DNA of 64,000 bases from Labedella populi (GCF_004078655.1 NZ_RZNC01000006.1:62001-126000), one strand, 5' to 3'. Positions 1 to 9,170 are shown, counted from the first letter of the stretch. Notes: a model not told the origin generated them from the sequence alone. Numbers and translations are program-made.

Positions 1-46
1 GACGGGAAGCGGACGAGTCGGAAGCGGACGAGTCGGAAGCGGACAT
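1..46 (-). CDS. Possible 5' end of a divergent gene (cut by window edge)
   Basis: Reading leftwards from an ATG at 46, the sequence stays open to the window edge and encodes a Ser/Asp/Ala-rich start (MSASDSSASDSSASR) built from a 15-bp tandem repeat. It would be divergent from the LysR gene at 115, the usual arrangement for a LysR regulator and its target. Only 15 codons are visible, so no function can be given. The acidic repeat could equally be non-coding. Confidence 0.3.
   Translation of the reverse strand, partial: MSASDSSASDSSASR
6..44. repeat. 15-bp tandem repeat, 2.6 copies
   Basis: The unit GAAGCGGACGAGTCG occurs twice exactly (6-20, 21-35), followed by nine bases of a third copy. 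On the minus strand it reads as a Ser-Ala-Ser-Asp-Ser repeat in frame with an ATG at 46, so it may be a low-complexity N-terminus rather than an intergenic element. Confidence 0.7.
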
Positions 47-114
47 GCCCCAACGCGGGAACCTCCCGCGATTACTCCAATGCATGCTGCGGGTTGCTGC
101 AATGCGAATACGCC

Positions 115-1051
115 ATGAAAGTGAACCTCGAGCAACTCCACGGTTTCGTCGCGGTCGCGCGTCTCGGCAACTTCACTCGCGCGGCCGACGAGCTCCACCT
201 CGCGCAACCGTCCCTCAGTCGCCAGATCGCCGCCCTCGAACAGGATCTCGGCTCGCAGCTCTTCCACCGCGCCCGCGGCGCGAGCAGCCTCACGACCGCC
301 GGGGAGTCCCTGCTCCCGCTCGCCCGCCGCATGCTCGCGGACGCGGGCTCGGTCCGTCGCGAACTCGCCGAACTCGCCGGACTCGAGCGCGGCCGGGTGC
401 GCCTCGGGGCGACGCCGACGCTCTGTATCAGCCTCGTCGCGGAGGTGCTCAGCGCGTTCCACGCCGATCACCCCGCGATCGAGCTGTACCTCTCGGAGCA
501 CGGATCGCGGCGGCGGCTCGACGAGCTCGCGAGCGGCGAGCTCGACCTGGCGCTCGTCACCACGTCGGACGAGCGGTCGGCCCAGCGCTTCTCGGTCACG
601 CCGTTGCTCGTCGAGGAGCGGGTGGTGATCTCCTCCGCGGCGGGACGCGCTCGCGACGGGCGACACGATCGATCTCGCCGCGGTCGCTGCATTGCCGCAG
701 GTCGTCTTCAGCTCCTCGTACGACCTGCGTGGCATGGCCGACGCCGCCTTCGAGGCGGCCGGCCTGCACCCGGAGGTCGTGCTCGAGGGCGCCGAGATGG
801 ACGCCGTGCTGCGGTTCGTCGAGCGCGGACTCGGCGTCGCGATCGTGCCCGTGATGGTCCTCATCGACCGGCCGGGACTCCGGTCCGTCCGCCTCGCCGA
901 CCCCCGGCTCACCCGCACGATCAGCCTCGCCCGCCCGGCGGACGTCGCCGCGATGAGCGCCGTCCGCGTGATGCAGTCGACGATCTCGGACACCGCCCTG
1001 CGGTTCGCCGCGCGTGCGCGTGAGACGATGCGCCCGGCGCGCCGCGACTGA
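115..1051 (+). pseudogene. LysR-family transcriptional regulator, frameshifted
   Basis: The N-terminus from the ATG at 115 (MKVNLEQLHGFVAVARLGNF) is a clear LysR winged helix-turn-helix, with the recognition-helix region AQPSLSRQIAALEQDLG, followed by the start of the substrate-binding domain. The frame is lost near 640-650. The rest of the effector domain (DTIDLAAVAALPQVVFSSSY to the stop at 1051) continues one frame over. Restoring one base near the GGGAC at 642-646 gives a protein of about 311 residues, normal for LysR proteins. It is therefore a recent inactivation or a sequencing indel. It would be divergent from whatever lies left of the window. The downstream neighbour converges on it. 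Confidence 0.85.
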
Positions 1052-1106
1052 GGTCGGACGCGGTGGTCAGCCCCTCAGCACCGCAGCTCGACAGCCGCTC
1101 GGGTCC

Positions 1107-1829
1107 TCAGCCCCTCAGCTCGTCCGTCGTCGTCCCGTCCCGTCGACGTTCGCGTCGACCGAACACCGCATCGAGCACGATCCCTGCGACGAGCGCGACG
1201 ACGATCCCGGCGAACATCGCGAGGAGCGGCTGCCCGTCGAACACGGCCCCGAAGAACACCCCGATGCCGACGGAGTACGACGCCCACACGATCGCGGCGA
1301 CACCCGCCGTGATCGCGAAGCGGCCAGGCGGGTACCGCGTCGATCCCGCGACGAAGTTGACGGCGACCCGGCCGCCCGGGATGAACCGGCCCGTCACGAT
1401 GTAGAGCCCACCGCGGCGGGCGAGGGCGCGGGTCGCCCACGCCATGCCGCGCACGACCCGCGGTCGCCGCAGCCACGCCCGCCGCCGGGGTCCGATCCGA
1501 CGACCCAGGTGGAAGACCAGGTGGTCGCCGATCCATGCGGCGAGCGCGGCCACCAGCACGAGTGCCCACAGGGGCGGGCCGATCGCGGGGGCAGTCACGG
1601 AGGCGTCCGCGGAGATGACGGGCGCGGCGGGCGACGTCGCGACCGCGGCGGACGTCGACACCGTCGCGACGGCGATGAGCACGGACTCGCTCGGGACAAC
1701 GGGGAACACGGCGTCGACCATGCACAACGCAGCGACGATGACGAGGACGTAGGGCAGCCCGACACTCTCCGTCACGGCGTCCTCGATCGCGACGGAGAGT
1801 GCAGAGAGCGCGGTGAAGACATCCCACAT
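1107..1829 (-). CDS. DedA-family membrane protein
   Basis: This 240-residue integral membrane protein has the DedA/SNARE-associated (VTT) fold. The evidence is the re-entrant segment near residues 35-55 (DAVFPVVPSES) and the family core motif GRFIPGGR near residue 150, plus three further hydrophobic segments. DedA proteins act in the cytoplasmic membrane and include lipid scramblases and transporters such as UptA; the substrate here cannot be told. The C-terminus is a short Arg-rich cytoplasmic tail. The ATG start is preceded by AAAGGA at a normal distance. It converges on the LysR pseudogene and is divergent from the polyol dehydrogenase at 2027. The family call is firm and the function open. 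Confidence 0.85.
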   Translation of the reverse strand: MWDVFTALSALSVAIEDAVTESVGLPYVLVIVAALCMVDAVFPVVPSESVLIAVATVSTSAAVATSPAAPVISADASVTAPAIGPPLWALVLVAALAAWIGDHLVFHLGRRIGPRRRAWLRRPRVVRGMAWATRALARRGGLYIVTGRFIPGGRVAVNFVAGSTRYPPGRFAITAGVAAIVWASYSVGIGVFFGAVFDGQPLLAMFAGIVVALVAGIVLDAVFGRRERRRDGTTTDELRG

Positions 1830-2026
1830 GGTCCCGGTCCTTTATGCGTCGATCTCCTCATGATCGACGGCGCCGGTGAACGGACGGTGTCCCGTCACCC
1901 GAAGCGACCCACGCGGCCGAGACTCGTGAGCGCCGCCTCGCGATCGAGATCTTCACATGTTGCGACTCGACGCCCCTACAGTAACCGAAGAGCGCGGCTC
2001 GCAGCGCTCGAGAACGGAGCCTCACG

Positions 2027-3166
2027 ATGTCCCACGATCCCGCACCCCTCAGCGACCGGGGGGCCGACGTCCCCGCTGCGCCCGCCGACTCGCCAACCGC
2101 GTCGTCCTCCGCCTCGACGCCGTCACCGTCGTCGGCGCCGGCGTCGGCGTCGACCATGCGAGCCAGCGTGCTCCTCGAGGCAGGATCGGTCGTCATGCGC
2201 GACCTCGACCGCCCCGTTCCCGACCGTGACCAGGTCATCGTCCAGGTGGCGGCGGTCGGCGTCTGCGGATCCGACGTGCACTACTTCCATGAGGGACGCA
2301 TCGGTGACTTCGTCGTCGACGAGCCACTCATCCTCGGCCACGAGGCGGCGGGCATCATCGTCGACGTCGGAGAGGACGTGCCCTCGTCGCGGATCGGCGA
2401 GCGCGTCTCGATCGAACCGCAGCGCGCCTGCCGCGTCTGTTCGCAGTGCAAGCACGGCCGCTACAACCTGTGCGTCAACATGGAGTTCTACGCGACCCCG
2501 CCGATCGACGGCGCCTTCGCCGAGTTCGTCGCCATCCAGTCCGACTTCGCCTTCCGCATCCCCGACTCGATGAGCCTCGAGGCGGCGGCGCTCTGCGAGC
2601 CCCTCTCGGTCGGCATCTGGTCGAACCAGAAGGCGGGCGTCGGCCCCGGTTCGCGCGTCCTCATCGCGGGGGCCGGACCGATCGGGATCGTCGTGGCCCA
2701 GGTCGCGGCCGCGTTCGGCGCGACCGAGATCATCGTGAGCGACGTCGTCGCGGAGCGTCGCGAGCAGGCGGAACGTTTCGGAGCGACACGGACGATCGAT
2801 CCTCGTGCCGAGGACATTGCGACCCTCGAGCTCGACGTCGACGCCTTCATCGATGCGTCCGGCGCCGCCCCGGCCGTTCGCGCGGGGATCATGGCCGTCG
2901 CGCCGGCGGGTCGCGTCGTGCTCGTCGGGATGGGAGCCGACGAGGTCGCCCTGCCGGTCTCCCGCATCCAGGGACGCGAGCTCGTGGTCACGGGTGTGTT
3001 CCGTTATGCCAACACGTGGCCGCTCGCGATCAAACTCGCCTCCACGGGCCGCGTCGACCTCGATTCACTCGTGACGGGCCGCTTCGGTCTCGCCGATGTC
3101 GAGGCGGCCCTCGACGCCGCGACCGCCCCCGAGACGCTCAAGGCGATCGTCGACCCGCGCGCCTGA
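2027..3166 (+). CDS. Zinc-dependent polyol (xylitol/sorbitol-type) dehydrogenase
   Basis: A medium-chain dehydrogenase that probably oxidises a sugar alcohol to a ketose with NAD+. The catalytic zinc site is visible (GVCGSDVHYFHEGR, then GHEAAG), as is the four-cysteine structural zinc loop CRVCSQCKHGRYNLC and the Rossmann glycine motif GAGPIG. These residues match the L-iditol/xylitol dehydrogenase branch. The start is chosen at 2027 because GGAG lies seven bases upstream. This adds about 43 Ala/Ser/Pro-rich residues before the conserved MRASVLLEAGSV, which begins at a second ATG (2156) with no ribosome-binding site. It stands alone, and its 3' end is followed by a perfect 14-bp hairpin at 3189-3229. 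The exact substrate is inferred. Confidence 0.85.
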   Translation: MSHDPAPLSDRGADVPAAPADSPTASSSASTPSPSSAPASASTMRASVLLEAGSVVMRDLDRPVPDRDQVIVQVAAVGVCGSDVHYFHEGRIGDFVVDEPLILGHEAAGIIVDVGEDVPSSRIGERVSIEPQRACRVCSQCKHGRYNLCVNMEFYATPPIDGAFAEFVAIQSDFAFRIPDSMSLEAAALCEPLSVGIWSNQKAGVGPGSRVLIAGAGPIGIVVAQVAAAFGATEIIVSDVVAERREQAERFGATRTIDPRAEDIATLELDVDAFIDASGAAPAVRAGIMAVAPAGRVVLVGMGADEVALPVSRIQGRELVVTGVFRYANTWPLAIKLASTGRVDLDSLVTGRFGLADVEAALDAATAPETLKAIVDPRA

Positions 3167-3188
3167 GCGCCTGTGGGTTCGCCCCAAC

Positions 3189-3229
3189 CACTGAGCCTGT
3201 CGAGGCGCACCACCCCGACAGGCTCAGTG
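3189..3229. terminator. 14-bp inverted repeat, bidirectional terminator-like
   Basis: Perfect arms CACTGAGCCTGTCG and CGACAGGCTCAGTG flank a 13-base loop, midway between two converging genes (stops at 3166 and 3265). There is no T-tract, as is common in high-GC actinobacteria. The core TGAGCCTGTCGA resembles a dispersed intergenic motif; a relaxed copy (CTTCGACAGGGCTCAG) sits at about 34655, again between converging genes. Confidence 0.65.
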
Positions 3230-3264
3230 CCCCCTGACCGGCTCGCAAGCCGACAGCGGGATGG

Positions 3265-5745
3265 TCAGCGCACGCGGGTAGACTCCACGGGGCGCTCGGT
3301 ATCGGCATCGGCATCGGCATCGGTATTGGCGACATTGACGTCGACGCGGACGATGCGGGCGTCGGCGGTCGAGACGGTGTACTCGTCGCCGGTGATCTCG
3401 ATCGACGCCGTCGTCTCCTTGTCGGCGCTCGACGGCCCGACCCAGAGCTCGACGACTCCGGGTTCGACGATCCGCGCGCCGCGCCGGCCGGTGAACGCGA
3501 ACCGGCTGGTCGGAACCGTGAACCGCACCACGGCCTCCTCACCGGGCTGCAGCGCGACGCGGGCGTAGCCGACCAGTTGAGCGACGGGCCGCGTGACGGA
3601 GGCGACGACGTCGCGCGCATAGAGCTGGACGATGTCCGCTCCCGCGTGCTCGCCGACGTTCCGGACCCGCACCGTCGCGGAGAACGACCCTCCGGCCACG
3701 ATGTCGCCGTCGACCGCGAGGTCGCTGTGCTCGAAGCGCGTGTAGCCGAGGCCGAACCCGAACGGCCGCACCGGAGTCGTGTCCGCGCTCGTGATCTCGG
3801 ACGATCCCCCGAGGATCGGGTGCAGATACGAGAAGGGCTGCGCTCCCGCCGACCGGGGCAACGAGACCGGGAGCCGTCCGCTCGGGTGCACGCGACCGGC
3901 GAGGATCCCCGCGAGCGCCCGTCCACCCTCCTCCCCCGGGAAGAAAGCCTGCACGACGGCGGCCGGAGCGTCGGCGGCGTCGAGAGCCCACCCGATCGCA
4001 TACGGCCGGCCGGTGAGGAGGACGAGCACGACCGGTGTGCCGGTCGCCTGGATCGCCTCCACGAGCTCGCGCTGCACACCCGGGAGTTCGAGCGATTCGA
4101 CGTCGTTGCCCTCTCCCACAGTGCCGCGCCCGAAGAGTCCGGCGCGGTCCCCGACGACCACGACGGCGACATCGGCGTCCCGAGCGACATCCTGGGCTTC
4201 AGAGAAGCCCGAGCGGTCGTCTCCCTCGACCGCGCAGCCGACGGCGTGCGAGACGACCGCACCCGCCAACTCGTCCTGCAGCGACTCGAGCACCGTCGGA
4301 AGCGCGATGCCGGGCTCGACCCCCGGGTGATGGGCGAGTACGTGATTGACGAACGAATAGCAGCCCATGAGCGCTTCCGGCGAGTCCGCGTTCGGACCGA
4401 TCACGGCCACTCGTGACGGGGTTCCGGCGGAGCTCACAGCTCCGACGGCAGCTCCGTCGGCAGCAGCGAGCGGAAGGACGCCGTCGTTCGCGAGCAGCAC
4501 GATCGACTCCTCAGCCAGTCGCCGCGCGACGGCCCGGTGCTCCGCGGAGTCGAGGTCGATCTCCGTCGGCGCGTCGTCGAACGTCTCGTCGAGGAGACCG
4601 AGGTCCTCCTTCTGGTCGAGCACACGCAGAACGGCACGGTCGACGAGCGCCTCGTCGACGACTCGGGCGCGAATGAGGGCCGCGAGCTCGAGGTACGCGT
4701 CACCGGTCGGCAACTCGACGTCGATCCCCGCACCGAGCGCGAGCGCGGCCGCCTCGCCCGGCGTCGCCGCGACGGCGTGCATCAGCTGGAGGAACGCGAC
4801 GGAGAAGTAGTCGGACACGACGACGCCGTCGAAGCCCCACCGCTCGCGGAGCACGTCCGTGAGGTAGGTGGGATCGGCGCCGACGGGGACACCGTCGATC
4901 TCGGCGTACGAATTCATGACCGAACGCACGCCGCCGTCGAAGACCGCCATCTCGAACGGTGGGAGCAGCACGTCGGCGATCTCGCGCGGTCCGGCGTGGA
5001 CGGGCGCGTGGTTGCGTCCCGCTTGAGATGCCGAGTACCCGACGAAGTGCTTGAGGGTCGCGTGCACCCCCTCGGCCTGGAGACCGCGGACGTAGGCCGT
5101 GCCGATGGTGCCGACGACGTAGGGGTCCTCGGCGATACACTCGTCGACACGACCCCACCGGGGATCGCGGATGACGTCGAGCACCGGTGCGAGGCCCTGG
5201 TGCACCCCGAGCTCATGCATCGAGCGGCCGATGAGCCGGGACATCTCCTCGACGAGGTCGGGGTCGAACGAGGCGCCCCACGCGAGCGGCGTCGGGAACG
5301 TCGCCGCCTGCCAGGCGGCGAGACCCGTGAGGCACTCCTCGTGCACGAGCGCGGGGATGCCGAGGCGGGTCTCGTTCACGAGCCGCCGCTGCTCGCCCCA
5401 GAGCCAGGCCGCGCGTTCCGCCGGGGCGACGGGCCGCGTGCCATAGACGCGGGTGAGCTGGCCGAGACCGTCACGCGTGAAGTCATCGTATCGGGCGCTC
5501 GTCGCCATCTCGCCCGCGAGCGGCGCGACGACCTCGTCGCCCTGGTCGACCCAGAACCCGACGAGTTGAGCGATCTTCTCCTCGAGCGTCATCCGATCGA
5601 GGAGCTCGCGCACGCGCTCCGAGACGGAGGGCCCCGACGTGCCGCCTCGCGTGTCGACGCGCACCTCGCCGCCGCCTGCTGACGGGCTCGTCGCTTGGCT
5701 GGTGGTCTGACTGGTGGTCTGGTTGGTGGGCATGACGTCGGTCAC
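3265..5745 (-). CDS. Beta-glucosidase, glycoside hydrolase family 3
   Basis: This 826-residue GH3 enzyme probably releases glucose or a related sugar from the non-reducing end of beta-linked oligosaccharides. It has no signal peptide, so it should act in the cytoplasm on imported substrate. The (beta/alpha)8 domain carries the substrate motif KHFVGYSAS near 232 and the nucleophile Asp at about 312 in VVVSDYF. The alpha/beta sandwich domain follows, then a C-terminal fibronectin-III-like domain (VRVRNVGEHAG onward). The start is the GTG at 5745, with GAAAGGA eight bases upstream; an internal ATG at 5733 is the alternative. The first 40 residues are a Thr/Ser/Gln-rich low-complexity stretch. 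It is the last gene of a four-gene operon with CUT1 permeases and a binding protein. The exact linkage specificity cannot be read from sequence. Confidence 0.92.
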   Translation of the reverse strand: MTDVMPTNQTTSQTTSQATSPSAGGGEVRVDTRGGTSGPSVSERVRELLDRMTLEEKIAQLVGFWVDQGDEVVAPLAGEMATSARYDDFTRDGLGQLTRVYGTRPVAPAERAAWLWGEQRRLVNETRLGIPALVHEECLTGLAAWQAATFPTPLAWGASFDPDLVEEMSRLIGRSMHELGVHQGLAPVLDVIRDPRWGRVDECIAEDPYVVGTIGTAYVRGLQAEGVHATLKHFVGYSASQAGRNHAPVHAGPREIADVLLPPFEMAVFDGGVRSVMNSYAEIDGVPVGADPTYLTDVLRERWGFDGVVVSDYFSVAFLQLMHAVAATPGEAAALALGAGIDVELPTGDAYLELAALIRARVVDEALVDRAVLRVLDQKEDLGLLDETFDDAPTEIDLDSAEHRAVARRLAEESIVLLANDGVLPLAAADGAAVGAVSSAGTPSRVAVIGPNADSPEALMGCYSFVNHVLAHHPGVEPGIALPTVLESLQDELAGAVVSHAVGCAVEGDDRSGFSEAQDVARDADVAVVVVGDRAGLFGRGTVGEGNDVESLELPGVQRELVEAIQATGTPVVLVLLTGRPYAIGWALDAADAPAAVVQAFFPGEEGGRALAGILAGRVHPSGRLPVSLPRSAGAQPFSYLHPILGGSSEITSADTTPVRPFGFGLGYTRFEHSDLAVDGDIVAGGSFSATVRVRNVGEHAGADIVQLYARDVVASVTRPVAQLVGYARVALQPGEEAVVRFTVPTSRFAFTGRRGARIVEPGVVELWVGPSSADKETTASIEITGDEYTVSTADARIVRVDVNVANTDADADADTERPVESTRVR

Positions 5746-5765
5746 GGAGACGGTCCTTTCGGCGG

Positions 5766-6659
5766 TCAACCCTTGACCGCCCCGGTGAGTCCGCCGACGA
5801 TGCGGCGTTCGAAGAAGGCGAAGAACAGCAGCGCCGGGATCATCGACAGCGACGTGAAGGCGAGGACCTTCGCGGTGTCGACGGAGTACTGGGACGAGAA
5901 CGCCTGCACTCCGAGCGGCAAGGTGAACGTCGCCTCGTTGTTGAGGATGAAGAGCGGCAGCAGGTAGCTGTTCCAGCTCGCGATGAAGGCGAGGATGCCC
6001 ACGGTGATGACGCCCGGCATCGCGAGCGGCACGACCATGCGCCAGAAGAAGCCGAGCCGGCTGCAGCCGTCGATGAAGGCGGCCTCCTGGATCTCGTCGG
6101 GGATCGCCCGGAGGAACGGCACGAGGATGATGATCGTCGTCGGCAGGGCGAACGCGATCTGCGGCAGGATGACGCCGCCGAGCGAGTTCATGAGCCCGAG
6201 GTTCTTCACGAGGATGTAGAGGGGCGTGATCGCGACGGTCATGGGGAACATGAGTCCGGCGGCGAAGACCGCGTAGAGCGCACCGCGTCCGCGGAAGCGG
6301 TAGCGGGCGAGGACGTAGCTCGCCATGAGGCCGAGCACGACGACACCCGCCGTCGTGGCGACTCCCGCGATCGTCGAGTTCAGCACCTCTCGCCAGAAGA
6401 TCCCGCCGGTGAGGACGTCGATGTAGTTGCCGATGTTCCACACGGAGGGCCAGCCGACCGGATCCGTCGTGATCTCGGAGTTCGACCGGAAGCCGCCGAT
6501 GACGATGAAGGCGACGGGAGCGAGCATCGCGATGATGACGATCACGGCGGCCGCGTAGCCGAGGGGGCGACCGACGCCGCGACGCACGGGCGGGCTGCTC
6601 GACCGGGGACCGCGAGGCCGGACGCCGGGGATGTTGACGGTCTGCAGTGAGGCGGTCAT
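5766..6659 (-). CDS. Carbohydrate ABC transporter permease (MalG type, CUT1)
   Basis: This 297-residue inner-membrane permease is one half of the translocation channel of a CUT1 sugar importer. Six transmembrane segments are evident, with the EAA loop (EIQEAAFIDGCSRLGFFWRMV) that docks on the ATPase, and the C-terminal GLTGAVKG ending typical of MalG-type subunits. The ATG at 6659 overlaps the stop of the upstream permease by four bases (ATGA), implying translational coupling. It is followed after 20 bases by the GH3 gene, so uptake and hydrolysis are co-expressed. No ATPase is encoded nearby; actinobacterial CUT1 systems commonly use a shared MsiK-type ATPase. Confidence 0.93.
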   Translation of the reverse strand: MTASLQTVNIPGVRPRGPRSSSPPVRRGVGRPLGYAAAVIVIIAMLAPVAFIVIGGFRSNSEITTDPVGWPSVWNIGNYIDVLTGGIFWREVLNSTIAGVATTAGVVVLGLMASYVLARYRFRGRGALYAVFAAGLMFPMTVAITPLYILVKNLGLMNSLGGVILPQIAFALPTTIIILVPFLRAIPDEIQEAAFIDGCSRLGFFWRMVVPLAMPGVITVGILAFIASWNSYLLPLFILNNEATFTLPLGVQAFSSQYSVDTAKVLAFTSLSMIPALLFFAFFERRIVGGLTGAVKG

Positions 6660-7684
6660 CGTCCGGCCTTTCCCGTGAGGGCGCCATCGGTGTCGCGGCG
6701 CAGCACGTAGCGCTGGTAGATCAGGGCGACGACGAGGGAGATGAGGAACAGCACGACCGCGACGGCGTTGCCGAAGCCGTAGTTTCCGGCGTTGCGCCCG
6801 TTCGTGACGAGGTAGGTCGCCATCGTCGACGTGCCCGCCGTCGAGGAGACGTACTGGCCCCAGATGATGTAGACGAGGTCGAAGAGCTGGAGGGCGCCGA
6901 TGATGGACAGGAACGCCCAGATGCGCAGCGTGGGACCGAGTAGCGGCAGGGTGATCGACCGCTGGATCTGCCAGTAGGAGGCACCGTCGATGGCCGCGGC
7001 CTCGGACAGCTCCTCCGGGATGCCCTGGAGTCCCGCGAGGAAGAGGATCACCGCGAAGCCGATGTACTTCCACGTGATGATCGTCATGAGGGTCCAGATG
7101 GCGATGTCGGGGTTCGACAGCCAGTCCTGGGTGAAGGACCCGAGCCCGAGCTTCTCGAGGAGACCGTTTACGGCGCCGTTCGTCTGAAGCATGAGACTCC
7201 AGCCGGTGCCGACGACGACCTCGGAGATCACATAGGGCACGAAGATGAGCACGCGGATGATCGATTGGCCGCGCAGCTTCTGGTTGAGCAGGAGCGCGAG
7301 CAGGATCGCGATCGGTCCCTGGAGCACGAGCGACAGCACGACGATGATCGCGTTGTGCCGCACGGCGTCGTGGAATGTGGGGTCCTGAAGGATCGTGAGG
7401 TAGTTCCGGAAGCCGACGAAGTCGGTGGGGACCCCGTACCCCGCCCAGCTGAAGAAGCCGTAGTACGCCGCCATGACGATCGGGAAGATCACGAAGGCGA
7501 GGAAGACGAGGAGCGCCGGCCCGACGAGGAGCGCGATCTCGGCGCGGGCGCCCCACACGCCGCCCCGCGTCCGCACGGGGCTACGGGGCGGCGACAGGGG
7601 CCCGGTGGCCCGGCGGGCCTCGCTGTCAGCGAGGTCCGCCGGGGTGTCCGCCTCGGCGGACGAACTCACCTGGGTGTCGAGCAT
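6656..7684 (-). CDS. Carbohydrate ABC transporter permease (MalF type, CUT1)
   Basis: This 342-residue permease pairs with the MalG-type subunit to form the sugar channel. A 50-residue polar cytoplasmic N-terminus precedes six transmembrane helices. The EAA loop ELSEAAAIDGASYWQIQRSI is recognisable around residue 235. The ATG at 7684 lies seven bases after the stop of the binding-protein gene, and the 3' end overlaps the next permease gene by four bases. The gene order binding protein-MalF-MalG-hydrolase is the standard layout of an oligosaccharide operon. The cargo is probably a beta-glucoside, judged only from the linked GH3 enzyme. Confidence 0.93.
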   Translation of the reverse strand: MLDTQVSSSAEADTPADLADSEARRATGPLSPPRSPVRTRGGVWGARAEIALLVGPALLVFLAFVIFPIVMAAYYGFFSWAGYGVPTDFVGFRNYLTILQDPTFHDAVRHNAIIVVLSLVLQGPIAILLALLLNQKLRGQSIIRVLIFVPYVISEVVVGTGWSLMLQTNGAVNGLLEKLGLGSFTQDWLSNPDIAIWTLMTIITWKYIGFAVILFLAGLQGIPEELSEAAAIDGASYWQIQRSITLPLLGPTLRIWAFLSIIGALQLFDLVYIIWGQYVSSTAGTSTMATYLVTNGRNAGNYGFGNAVAVVLFLISLVVALIYQRYVLRRDTDGALTGKAGR

Positions 7685-7691
7685 GAGCTGC

Positions 7692-8981
7692 CTAGGCCTT
7701 TGCTGCCGCGGCGTTCACGGCGTCGACGAGCTCTTCCGGCGAGACCTTGTCGGCGAGCAGATCGACGACGCCGACGTTGAGCGCGTTGCCGACGTTGAGC
7801 CCGTAGACGGTGTCGAGCCACTGCGAGACGTACGGGGCCGCGTTGTAGGCCTCGAGGATCTGCTGCAGGTAGGGCTCGGTCACGGCTTCCTGAGCGACGG
7901 TGTTGACGGGCGGGGCGTTGAAGGCCGCGTAGTAGTTCTCCTGGACCTCGCTCGTCGCGAGGTAGTTCAGGAAGTCCGCGCACTCCGGCGGAGCGGAAGC
8001 CGAACACGAGTAGCCGTCGACGCCGCCCATGATGGCGCCTTCGCCGCCGTCGCCGCCCTCGATCTCCGGGAAGGGGAACCAGGCGAGGTCGGGGAGCGGC
8101 TTCTCGTCAGGGGTGAGCGAGGCGATGACGCCCGGGTTCCAGGCGCCCATGAGCTCCATGCCGGCCTGGTGGTTCGCGAGCAATCCCGCGGAGCTTCCCG
8201 CACCCTGCTGCGCAGCGGTCGTCAGGAAGCCGTCGTTGAACGGCTCCGTCTCGGCGAACGCCTCGAGGTCCTCGCCCGCGCGGACCCAGCACTCGTCCTC
8301 GAAGGACATCGTGTCGGCGGCCTCGGCGAGTGCGTCCTGGCTGCACTCACGCAGCGCGAAGAAGTAGTACCAGTGGGCGGCGGGCCACGCGTCCTTCGCA
8401 CCGAGGGCGACGGGCTGCACGCCCGAGTCCTTCAGTGCGGAGACGGCGGAGTCGAGTTCGTCGATCGTCGTGGGCGCCTCGGCGATGCCGGCCTCGTCGA
8501 AAAGGTCCTGGCTGTAGAAGATACCGCCGGGGAGGACGGCGACCGGCATGGCCCAGATCTCGTCGTCGAGCGAGTTGGCCGAGAACGAGCCCTCGGGGAT
8601 CTCGGAGGTCGCGTCGTCGGAGAGCTTGTCCGTCAGGTCCATGAGCTGTCCGGCAGCGACCATGGCGGCCATCTTGCCGCCGCCGCGCTGCAGGAAGATG
8701 TCGGGAGCGTCGCCCGAGTTGAGCGCGGTCTGGAGCTTCCCGTCGAGGTCCTCGTTCTGGATCGCCTGGGCTTCGATCGTGACGCCCGGGTTCTCCTCCT
8801 CGAAGTCGGCGATGGTCTGGTCCCAGAATTCCTGTCCGGGGCCCGTGGTGGAGTTCTGCCAGAGCGTCATGGCGACGCTTCCGTCAGAGGAGCCGCCGCC
8901 GGAGTCGCTCGAGCACGCGCTCAGGGCGAGTGCTCCGAGGAGGAGGGCGGAGGATCCGGCGAGGATCTTGGTGGCCTTCAT
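7692..8981 (-). CDS. Sugar ABC transporter substrate-binding lipoprotein (family 1)
   Basis: This 429-residue extracellular binding protein captures the sugar for the CUT1 permeases. The N-terminus is a lipoprotein signal (hydrophobic ASSALLLGALALSAC with the lipobox LSAC, Cys at about 23) followed by a Ser/Gly linker, so it is anchored to the outer face of the membrane. The rest matches the MalE-like fold, with the early motif MTLWQNSTTGPGQEFWDQTI. It is the first gene of the operon, and its 250-bp upstream region, shared with the divergent LacI gene, holds the palindromic operator at 9171. The ribosome-binding site is weak. Confidence 0.92.
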   Translation of the reverse strand: MKATKILAGSSALLLGALALSACSSDSGGGSSDGSVAMTLWQNSTTGPGQEFWDQTIADFEEENPGVTIEAQAIQNEDLDGKLQTALNSGDAPDIFLQRGGGKMAAMVAAGQLMDLTDKLSDDATSEIPEGSFSANSLDDEIWAMPVAVLPGGIFYSQDLFDEAGIAEAPTTIDELDSAVSALKDSGVQPVALGAKDAWPAAHWYYFFALRECSQDALAEAADTMSFEDECWVRAGEDLEAFAETEPFNDGFLTTAAQQGAGSSAGLLANHQAGMELMGAWNPGVIASLTPDEKPLPDLAWFPFPEIEGGDGGEGAIMGGVDGYSCSASAPPECADFLNYLATSEVQENYYAAFNAPPVNTVAQEAVTEPYLQQILEAYNAAPYVSQWLDTVYGLNVGNALNVGVVDLLADKVSPEELVDAVNAAAAKA

Positions 8982-9170
8982 GAATGGTTCAACCTGTTCT
9001 CTTCGTTGAGCGGTGCTGCCCGTCTCCGGGCATCAGCCCTTTTCGGGCATCAGGGGGTGTGAACCCGTTCCCCGCGAGGGGTCCGGGTCGAGGCGGACGC
9101 CGGCGTCTCTGCTGTGGCGCGTCCCCTCGGACGGCCTCAGTCTCACGCGGCCCGCGAAAAAGTGTCAAAC

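Noticed and set aside
48-114. LysR-type operator between the left-edge gene and lysR
   Set aside because: Repeated CAATGC words are visible, but no convincing T-N11-A dyad could be fixed, so it is not listed as a feature.
1014-2573. Long Arg/Pro/Asp-rich open frame on the plus strand
   Set aside because: It runs antisense to DedA and out of frame through the polyol dehydrogenase. The composition is that of a GC-rich shadow frame, with no recognisable motif.
7473-9062. 529-codon plus-strand frame opposite the sugar-binding lipoprotein
   Set aside because: It is antisense to a lipoprotein with clear signal and family motifs. No homology pattern is seen in the plus-strand reading.
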